From NCBI GenBank assembly GCA_038236865.1, contig JBBRZI010000032.1:1-11765 (forward strand): DNA of 11,765 nucleotides. Direction: 5' to 3'. The stretch comes from UBA4729 sp038236865 (GTDB lineage: Bacteria; Patescibacteriota; Saccharimonadia; Saccharimonadales; UBA4665). The stretch's first letter is position 1. Every line of letters begins with the position of its first letter. Positions 6,847-11,765 of this stretch are shown here, in pieces. A program made the translations under genes and the position numbers. Under the pieces are notes generated by a model. The model was given only the letters and a program-made list of their open reading frames with translations. It was not told the origin of the DNA and ran no database searches.

Positions 6847-7714
6847 CTCTCGGAAACGCCGCCATCCCGACCATACCAGGGCCACCGTGTGCGCCGAGGG
6901 TAGGGCCAATCTGGGCCACGATTAGTTCCTGGATATTGGCCTGTCGGCTGATACGCTCCTTGAGAGCCTGGGCCTGATCGGGAGCCTGACTATGAACGAC
7001 CGTCGCCAGGAGCGGACGGCTACCAAACTTTTCGACCAGCGCCTTCCCCATCTTCACATAAGCCCGTTCGAGGTTCAACTCCCGCCCGGCCGGTTCGCCC
7101 ATCCCATCTTTGAATTGCAAGATCGGCTTGATTTGTAAGGCCGAGCCAAGCAAATACTGCATCTGGTTGACCCGTCCGCTCTGCCGCAAGTACTTCATGG
7201 TCGAAACTACAAAAAGCTGGACCGTTTCGCGCTTATGCTGCTCGAATTGGGCCACGATTTTCGGAAGGCTGGCTCCGGCTTTAGCGGCGCGGGCGGCTTC
7301 AAGCGCATAAAGACCCAGCACCATCGACACAGTATAGCTATCGAGTAACGTTATATCAGCGTCGGGTAACATTTCGCGGGCAAGCTGGGCCGAATTAAAG
7401 GCCACGCTCATTTTGCTACTGGCGTGAATAGAAATTATTTTTTCGTAGCGGCCCAACATTTCCTGGTAGGCTGCCAGATACTCACCCGCCGATGGCCCTT
7501 GTGTCTTGGGTAAGCCCAATTCAGGTTGAGCAAGCTTCTGATAAAAATCCTGATAGCTCAGGTTAACTCCCTCGTCGTAGGTTTGGCCCTCTTTTTGGAA
7601 ATAGACGTGAAACGGTACGATTTTGATATTACCCAGTGTTTGCACCAACTCCGTCGGCAGATCGGCGACACTGTCCACTACTAGCCCGATGCTGCCCTTT
7701 TCGATTGTATTCAT
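6830..7714 (-). CDS. DegV family fatty-acid-binding protein
   Basis: The 294-residue product matches the DegV family, which binds a fatty acid and in some bacteria (as FakB) presents it to the kinase FakA for phosphorylation and entry into phospholipid. Visible signs: VVDSVADLP near residues 12-20, TQGPS (71-75) where the family has TSQPS, SIHASSKMS (95-103), DS at 125-126, TMKYLRQSGRV (172-182), LQIKPIL (193-199) and HGGPGMVG (276-283). Length is near the usual 280. No FakA-like gene is nearby, so the partner must lie elsewhere if there is one. The ATG has only a weak purine-rich upstream stretch. The final residues KDEG and the stop are encoded by the heptamer array at 6784-6846, so the natural C-terminus has been replaced or extended by repeat sequence. 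Confidence 0.93.
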   Translation of the reverse strand: MNTIEKGSIGLVVDSVADLPTELVQTLGNIKIVPFHVYFQKEGQTYDEGVNLSYQDFYQKLAQPELGLPKTQGPSAGEYLAAYQEMLGRYEKIISIHASSKMSVAFNSAQLAREMLPDADITLLDSYTVSMVLGLYALEAARAAKAGASLPKIVAQFEQHKRETVQLFVVSTMKYLRQSGRVNQMQYLLGSALQIKPILQFKDGMGEPAGRELNLERAYVKMGKALVEKFGSRPLLATVVHSQAPDQAQALKERISRQANIQELIVAQIGPTLGAHGGPGMVGMAAFPRDKDEG

Positions 7715-7920
7715 CTTCTAGTTAGCTCTCATTCAACCGCTTTATGCTGTCAGTCAGATTGTTTTCATAATGTTTAGAAAAGATTTCGACCTTTTCAGCT
7801 TTCAAAAGTTTGTACTCGACCTACCGAATATTAGCACTTCATAAACCGGGCGGCAAATTTAGGGTCTGCAAGCTGATTCAAACTTACGGTTTTGGGTTAG
7901 ATTGCCAACCAAGCGGATCG

Positions 7921-7980
7921 ATGGTACGATCTGAAAGCATCGCGCCCGGATGCTATGCCCCTGAAAGGTTGTGCTACCAT
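7921..7980. other. Possible structured element in the divergent spacer
   Basis: ATGGTA at 7921-7926 pairs with TACCAT at 7975-7980. Inside it GCATC (7937-7941) pairs with GATGC (7949-7953) over GCGCCCG. CTGAAAG is repeated at 7931-7937 and 7961-7967. The size is that of a small folded RNA domain, but no known family is recognised and the strand is unknown. Confidence 0.25.
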
Positions 7981-8004
7981 GTACTATAACAAATTGCACA
8001 GTTT

Positions 8005-8079
8005 TGTAGGAGCGAGCTTCTGCTCGCGATTGGAAGATACGGCTAGATGTTCAATCGCGAGCAGAAGCTCGCTCCTACA
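8005..8079. repeat. REP/MITE-like element with perfect 28-bp inverted repeats
   Basis: The arm 8005-8032 (starting TGTAGGAGCGAGC) is the exact complement of 8052-8079, with a 19-base loop. Each arm has its own small palindrome GCGAGC-TTCT-GCTCGC. This resembles the paired REP sequences (BIMEs) of gamma-proteobacteria, whose units also start GTAGGAGC; that comparison is from memory. Further out, AAATTGCA at 7991-7998 and TGCAATTT at 8104-8111 form another inverted pair. No transposase lies inside, so any movement needs an enzyme in trans. The right arm ends about 60 bases before the glycosyltransferase. Confidence 0.85.
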
Positions 8080-8125
8080 GATAATTCTTTAGCCTAAATT
8101 CTTTGCAATTTGCTGTAATGTAATA

Positions 8126-8143
8126 GGAAGGGAAGCGAAAATC
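8126..8143 (+). promoter_or_regulatory. Ribosome binding site and apparent ATC start of the glycosyltransferase
   Basis: The purine-rich GGAAGGGAAG at 8126-8135 is a good Shine-Dalgarno site. Seven bases after its AAGGGA core comes ATC at 8141, from which the frame reads as a typical N-terminus, (M)DISVVIPLYKAAG. No ATG, GTG or TTG occurs in frame between the upstream stop (8090-8092) and TTG at 8186, which would remove the first beta strand of the fold. Confidence 0.55.
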
Positions 8144-9676
8144 GACATCTCGGTAGTTATACCACTCTATAAAGCCGCCGGATATTTGCCCGGCCTTTTG
8201 GAAAGCCTCGAAAAGCAGAGCTTCCCAACTGATCGTTTTGAGGTCGTGCTGGTGGATGATTGCAGCCCGGACGATACACGCCAGGTCGCTACTCAACGCC
8301 GGGTCAGTTCGCCCCTAGCGCTCCAACTGGTCTGGCGCGACGAAAATGGCGGAGTTTCGGCGGCCCGTAACACTGGCTGGCAAGCGGCCCAGGCCGAATT
8401 GATTTTGTTTATCGACCAGGATTGTCTGGCTCATCCCGACTTACTCGCCAGCCACTACCGGGCGCACACCGAGCAGGGTCAATCGAAAGTGGCGCTAGTT
8501 GGCCCTATCAGATGGTCGCCCGAATACCGAGAAAACCCGGCCTCCGAATATTTCAAGGCAACCTATTTTCCAGCCTGGGATAGCTTTGAGCCGGACGGCC
8601 CCAATTGGCCTCTCTTTATTACTAGCAACGCCTCAGTCAGCCAAGCCGGATTGCGCGAAATGGGCGGGTTTAACAGCGACTTCCAGCACAACTACGAAGA
8701 TATGGAACTTGGCTACCGCTTGGAGCAAGCGGGTTATGCTATCAAGCTCTGTCCCGCAGGACTGGTCTATCACCACCGACCTTTGCCCATCGAGGAAATG
8801 TTCCGGCGCACTCAGGTCGCAGGTCGCGAGATGGCCCGGCTTTTCAATCAGCATCCGGCCCTGCTGGGCAACCCAAAGTTGCTCAATCCGGCCCAGGCGT
8901 TGGACTGGGGCTACCGATTGGCGACCCTCGATAGCCTGCTTGCCGATACGCTTGACCAACTGCCCGCCCCCGAATTGACCGAATTTCTGCCTTTTACGAG
9001 CTATACCGGGCAATATCTTTTGGAACACCCTAGCCTACCCGATAACGCCGACCAGCTTTACCGCGAAACGCACCTGGCCCAACAAACCTATCAAAACGAG
9101 CTAAACCGAGTACGCTGGTTGGAAGCGATTTATCAGGAAGCTACTTCTGCTACTCAAAATTCAAGCTGGCTTGCTAAGAAAGTAGCCGATTTCAAAAGCA
9201 AAGCAAGTCAGAACACAATTTTAAAAAAGCCGGATTTTGAGCAAGACCCGCTTACACCTCATCTTCCTACCCCCAACCCTCCGTCGGGCTATAGCGAACA
9301 GACCCGGCAACTGGCCCAACGGTTGCTGACCTATCAGGAGCGGGTGACTTGGCTGGAAAGGTTAGAAAAAAAGGGGTCAAGGGAGGCCCGGCTTCAGGCG
9401 GCTATCCGTCGCCCGGTTGCCCCAGCCAACCTGAATTTGCTCTACGATACGCTCAAGGAATATCCTTTTGCGTTGGGGATGCGAGAAGGGTTACAAAACA
9501 ACTTTGGCGTATTCGACTATGCCGACCTCAAAGCCCAGCCCCTATTTGCCAATCTGGTTCAGCGCTGGGAGCAGGAACGCGAGAGCTATTTTCGTGCTCA
9601 ACTCGCCCGGTTGCAAGCGGGTCAGACCGAACTAGCGGCCTACGCCCGGCAGATCGAGATAGCCGCCAGGGGATAA
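8141..9676 (+). CDS. Glycosyltransferase family 2 with long C-terminal extension
   Basis: With the start at 8141 the product has 511 residues. The first 230 or so form a GT-A domain that moves a sugar from a nucleotide-sugar donor. It opens with DISVVIPLYKAAG and VVLVDDCSPDD (Asp39-Asp40), then ENGGVSAARNTG (68-79), the metal-binding FIDQDC (Asp92, Asp94), and NYEDMELGYRL with the likely catalytic Glu186-Asp187. About 280 residues follow with no recognised fold. They are rich in Gln, Glu, Leu and Arg, with coiled-coil-like segments and two similar motifs (NRVRWLEAI and ERVTWLERL). They may bind a partner or extend the acceptor site. No membrane segment is seen, so it should be cytosolic. Acceptor unknown. 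The standard-start alternative is TTG at 8186, giving 496 residues without the first strand. The glycosyltransferase gene on the same strand downstream suggests a shared surface-glycan route. Confidence 0.88.
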   Translation: MDISVVIPLYKAAGYLPGLLESLEKQSFPTDRFEVVLVDDCSPDDTRQVATQRRVSSPLALQLVWRDENGGVSAARNTGWQAAQAELILFIDQDCLAHPDLLASHYRAHTEQGQSKVALVGPIRWSPEYRENPASEYFKATYFPAWDSFEPDGPNWPLFITSNASVSQAGLREMGGFNSDFQHNYEDMELGYRLEQAGYAIKLCPAGLVYHHRPLPIEEMFRRTQVAGREMARLFNQHPALLGNPKLLNPAQALDWGYRLATLDSLLADTLDQLPAPELTEFLPFTSYTGQYLLEHPSLPDNADQLYRETHLAQQTYQNELNRVRWLEAIYQEATSATQNSSWLAKKVADFKSKASQNTILKKPDFEQDPLTPHLPTPNPPSGYSEQTRQLAQRLLTYQERVTWLERLEKKGSREARLQAAIRRPVAPANLNLLYDTLKEYPFALGMREGLQNNFGVFDYADLKAQPLFANLVQRWEQERESYFRAQLARLQAGQTELAAYARQIEIAARG

Positions 9677-9799
9677 GCCCAGCTTGGCCCGCAATTTTTT
9701 GATATAGGTTAAGCTCTAAGGGTGAGCGTCAAATTTGTGCATGAGTTCAAAAAGTAAAACGGATAACATTGAAAACCCCGCTCTAGATCATTTAAAAAT

Positions 9800-9840
9800 A
9801 TAAGTTAGAAAAATTCTCTGCGAGAAATTTTCTAACCTAT
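9800..9840. repeat. AT-rich near-perfect hairpin after the glycosyltransferase gene
   Basis: Arms of 19 bases (9800-9818 and 9822-9840) match at 17 positions around a three-base TGC loop. No T-run follows, so it is not a textbook terminator. It could still slow or end transcription, or protect the 3' end of the upstream message. Confidence 0.7.
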
Positions 9841-9919
9841 ACTCACTCCCTGATTTAGAGTGTGGTAGACAGCCGGGGTAGTTGCAAAAATTGACTCTTA
9901 CCCAGGCTCTATAGAAGGG

Positions 9920-9947
9920 TTGACTGTGCAATTGATTGGGCTATAAT
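9920..9947 (+). promoter_or_regulatory. Near-consensus sigma70-type promoter for the fusion gene
   Basis: TTGACT at 9920-9925 and a perfect TATAAT at 9942-9947 are 16 bases apart. Start of transcription would be near 9954, giving a leader of about 70 bases to the ATG at 10023. A second TTGACT lies 29 bases upstream (9891-9896) without a matching -10. The position excludes translation from TTG at 9936. Confidence 0.75.
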
Positions 9948-10022
9948 TGGGAGCGGCCCGGCAAAACTCAGCCGCCTTACTTATCGATAAAAGGCCCGGC
10001 CCCTTCACCCTCACAAGGACTT

Positions 10023-11309
10023 ATGACCAACCAACTTGATTTATCCGTAATCATCCCGGCCCTGCACGAAGCGCCCAACCTGGCAATTCTTTTGCCCAAT
10101 CTGCGTGACTTGCTCGACGATCTACAATTGGAATACGAAATCTTAATCATTACCCGGCAGGCTGACCAGGAGACACTGGAAGTGGCGGCTACTAACAGCG
10201 CCCAGGTGATCGAGCAACAAGAGCGCGGTTACGGTGGAGCGCTCTTGGCGGGCTTCGCCACTGGACGGGGTCGCTACTTTTTGACGATGGATGCCGACTT
10301 GTCGCACCAGCCAACCTTTATTCGCCAGATGTGGGCGCAACGCCACAAGGCCGAAGTAGTGATCGCCTCACGCTATGTGCCGGGCGGTAGTGCCGAGATG
10401 CCCGCCAGTCGCTTCGTGTTGAGCCAGATACTAAATACCTTTTTCAAGCGCGGGCTACGCTTACCAAGTCGGGATTTATCGAGTGGCTTTCGGCTTTATA
10501 AGGCCGAATTGGTACGCGACAAGCCTTTCACAGCCCGCGATTTTGACGTGTTACCCGAAATTTTGGTGCGGCTATATACCGAAGGCTGGCGTATTCAGGA
10601 AGTCCCGTTTCAATATGCCCCGCGCCAGCACGGAAGCTCGAATGCCCGCGTCTTTAAGTTTGGTCTGGCCTATCTACGCACCTTTCGGTCGCTTTGGAAG
10701 GTGCGTAACGCGCTAACTGCCGCCGATTACGAGGATTGGGCTTATGATAGCGCTATTCCACTTCAACGCTACTGGCAACGCCGCCGCTTTCGCTATGTGA
10801 CCGAACTGGCGGCGGGTCAGGGGCCAACCCTGGATGCAGGGTGTGGTTCGAGCCGGATTATCACAGCCCTACCGCCCGGTAGCGTCGCCCTCGATCTAGC
10901 CCCGGCCAAGTTGCGCCTGGCCCGCAAATTCGGACGACCACTGGTTCTCGGCTCGGCCTTACGGTTGCCCTTTGCTCAGGGTGTATTTTCTTGCGTGGTT
11001 TGCTCCCATTTGATCGAACATGTGCCGCCGGACGCGCCCTTACTGGAAGAATTGGATCGCGTGCTGGCTCCTGGGGGACGGCTGGTACTGGCAACCCTCG
11101 ATTATGCCCGATGGGAATGGCGGTTGCTAAAGAAGCTTTACGACCGCTTTGTCCCAGCAGCCTACGCCGATATACATCAGGCCCGCTATACCCGCGCCCA
11201 GTTAACCGCTATATTTGAAAAGCGGGGCTACCGGTTGGAAGCTACCCGCTACATCTTGCATGGTGAATTAATAATGGCCTTTAGGAAGGGGTCAGAAATG
11301 GTAAAGTAG
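10023..11309 (+). CDS. Polyprenol-phosphate-mannosyltransferase-like GT2 fused to a SAM methyltransferase
   Basis: Starting at the ATG after AAGGA (10015-10019) the product has 428 residues. Residues 5-225 resemble dolichyl/polyprenyl-phosphate sugar synthases: DLSVIIPALHEAPNL, GYGGALLAGFATGRG (69-83), MDADLS with metal-binding Asp90 and Asp92, SSGFRLYKAEL, and RQHGSSNARVFKFG near the end. The Asp pair normally found after the second beta strand (VVDDxS) is replaced by IITRQADQ. Residues 265-420 form a class I methyltransferase of the Methyltransf_11 type: LDAGCGSSR (270-278), VALDLAP (288-294), CSHLIEHV (327-334), LAPGGRLVLATLD (348-360). No membrane helix is seen, so it is probably cytosolic. 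It may load and methylate a sugar or lipid carrier, but that is inference. A TTG at 9936 would add 29 residues but lies between the promoter boxes. It is convergent with the next gene; the stops are five bases apart. Confidence 0.9.
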   Translation: MTNQLDLSVIIPALHEAPNLAILLPNLRDLLDDLQLEYEILIITRQADQETLEVAATNSAQVIEQQERGYGGALLAGFATGRGRYFLTMDADLSHQPTFIRQMWAQRHKAEVVIASRYVPGGSAEMPASRFVLSQILNTFFKRGLRLPSRDLSSGFRLYKAELVRDKPFTARDFDVLPEILVRLYTEGWRIQEVPFQYAPRQHGSSNARVFKFGLAYLRTFRSLWKVRNALTAADYEDWAYDSAIPLQRYWQRRRFRYVTELAAGQGPTLDAGCGSSRIITALPPGSVALDLAPAKLRLARKFGRPLVLGSALRLPFAQGVFSCVVCSHLIEHVPPDAPLLEELDRVLAPGGRLVLATLDYARWEWRLLKKLYDRFVPAAYADIHQARYTRAQLTAIFEKRGYRLEATRYILHGELIMAFRKGSEMVK

Positions 11310-11314
11310 GCCGC

Positions 11315-11765
11315 TTATTCCGGCTGAGGTTGCCCAAACTGGCGGCGCATTTCCTCCAACTGACGTTGAAATTCGGCGGCCCGTTGTTCTGCTTCCTGTC
11401 GCGCGCGAGCTTCTTCTGCCGTCCGTTGCTCTGCCTCTTGTCGAGCGCGAGTTTCCTCCACTGCTCGTTGCTCCGCTTCTTGCCGGGCGCGAATTTCTGC
11501 TATCGCTCGTTGTTCGGCCTCCTGTCTCGCCAGCGCTTCTTGCTGCCGGGCATCTGCCTCTACTGCTGCTCTTTGTTCGGCTTCCCGTCTTGCCAGCGCT
11601 TCTTCTTGCCGAGCGTCTGAATCAATTGCTGCCCGTTGCTCTGCCGCTTGCCGAGCGTTTGCCTCAATTGTTGCCCGTCGCTCCGCCGCTTCCCTCCCGA
11701 CCGCTTCGGCCTCCATCCCACTTAGCCGCTTCTTCCCCGCCCGGTCGGTTAGCCATAATTCGTAC
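11315..11765 (-). CDS. C-terminal coiled coil of a possible Uma2-family protein, cut by right window edge
   Basis: The frame is open to the window edge, so the gene starts outside. The first visible residues, YELWLTDRAGKKRLSGMEAEA, look like the end of the globular domain of Uma2/DUF820 proteins, nuclease-fold proteins that in Chloroflexota and cyanobacteria often carry Ala/Glu/Arg-rich coiled-coil tails. About 130 residues follow that are almost entirely Ala, Arg, Glu and Gln, built of repeats starting ARQEAEQRA spaced 14 or 21 residues apart, whole multiples of the heptad. It ends LEEMRRQFGQPQPE and stops at TAA (11315-11317). An internal ATG at 11716 is not taken as the start because the frame upstream still codes sensibly. 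Function beyond a coiled coil is inferred from a short stretch; another protein with such a tail is possible. Confidence 0.6.
   Translation of the reverse strand, partial: YELWLTDRAGKKRLSGMEAEAVGREAAERRATIEANARQAAEQRAAIDSDARQEEALARREAEQRAAVEADARQQEALARQEAEQRAIAEIRARQEAEQRAVEETRARQEAEQRTAEEARARQEAEQRAAEFQRQLEEMRRQFGQPQPE

Larger units (their letters stand above)
7715..8140. other. Divergent spacer between DegV and glycosyltransferase genes
   Basis: No coding sequence is convincing here. The spacer holds a possible folded element at 7921-7980 and a perfect 28-bp inverted repeat at 8005-8079. Both flanking genes are transcribed away from it, so their promoters should lie inside, but I saw no near-consensus pair. 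Confidence 0.55.
9677..10022. other. Spacer between the two glycosyltransferase genes
   Basis: No gene is seen in this stretch. It contains a hairpin (9800-9840), a promoter (9920-9947), and at 9714-9737 the blocks CTCTAAGGGT and TCAAATTTG that also occur in the inverted repeat beside the transposase. The upstream frame that opens at TTG 9936 runs into the next gene but overlaps the promoter and is not taken as coding. Confidence 0.6.

Noticed and set aside
7921..7980. Transfer RNA candidate
   Set aside because: No cloverleaf or TTCGA-type arm could be formed; only two nested stems are present.
9936..10022. N-terminal extension of the fusion gene from TTG 9936
   Set aside because: It lies between and over the promoter boxes, lacks a ribosome site, and the family's N-terminus (DLSVIIPALHE) begins right after the ATG at 10023.

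Overview
The window looks like chromosomal DNA of a bacterium from the phylum Chloroflexota. This is an inference, not a database result. It rests on a Tat-exported surface protein with a 'GELYVDSxGxLF' segment and a terminal 'DTRS' domain, a short lipoprotein of a type common there, family-2 glycosyltransferases, a coiled-coil tail resembling the end of Uma2-family proteins, and abundant heptanucleotide tandem repeats between genes. Base composition is moderate (about half G+C by eye) in genes and more AT-rich between them. No RNA gene, CRISPR array or phage module was seen.

Layout. 1-1321: a decayed IS256/Mutator-type transposase on the minus strand with three in-frame stop codons and no frameshift, ending in a long inverted repeat. 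1322-1793: AT-rich spacer with a good sigma70-type promoter. 1794-2729: Tat-exported surface protein, closed by a strong intrinsic terminator. 2993-5857: hybrid sensor histidine kinase (two membrane helices, sensor domain, HAMP, HisKA, HATPase and two receiver domains). 5858-6243: spacer with heptamer arrays and a REP-like palindrome. 6244-6711: small lipoprotein. 6718-6846: facing heptamer arrays between convergent genes. 6830-7714 (minus): DegV-family protein. 7715-8140: divergent spacer with a perfect 28-bp inverted repeat. 8141-9676: family-2 glycosyltransferase whose natural N-terminus has no standard start codon. 10023-11309: a dolichol-phosphate-mannose-synthase-like glycosyltransferase fused to a SAM methyltransferase, behind a near-consensus promoter. 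11315-11765 (minus): the C-terminal coiled coil of a gene that enters from beyond the right edge.

The genes mostly stand alone, each with its own spacer, so no clear operon is seen. The two glycosyltransferases share a strand and lie 346 bases apart. They plausibly serve one surface glycan or glycolipid route, but the second has its own promoter.

The most unusual feature is the heptamer repeats. At least four unrelated 7-bp units (GGGATGA, GCAGAAG, AATCGTA, CAGTCCT) form short arrays. They lie between genes, form the last codons of both the kinase and the DegV gene, and appear to have entered the kinase's ATP-binding domain in frame. A composite of two units recurs about 0.9 kb apart in the same order. 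The other main oddities are the glycosyltransferase that seems to start at ATC, the REP-like palindrome just before it, and the GT2-methyltransferase fusion that lacks the usual Asp-Asp pair.
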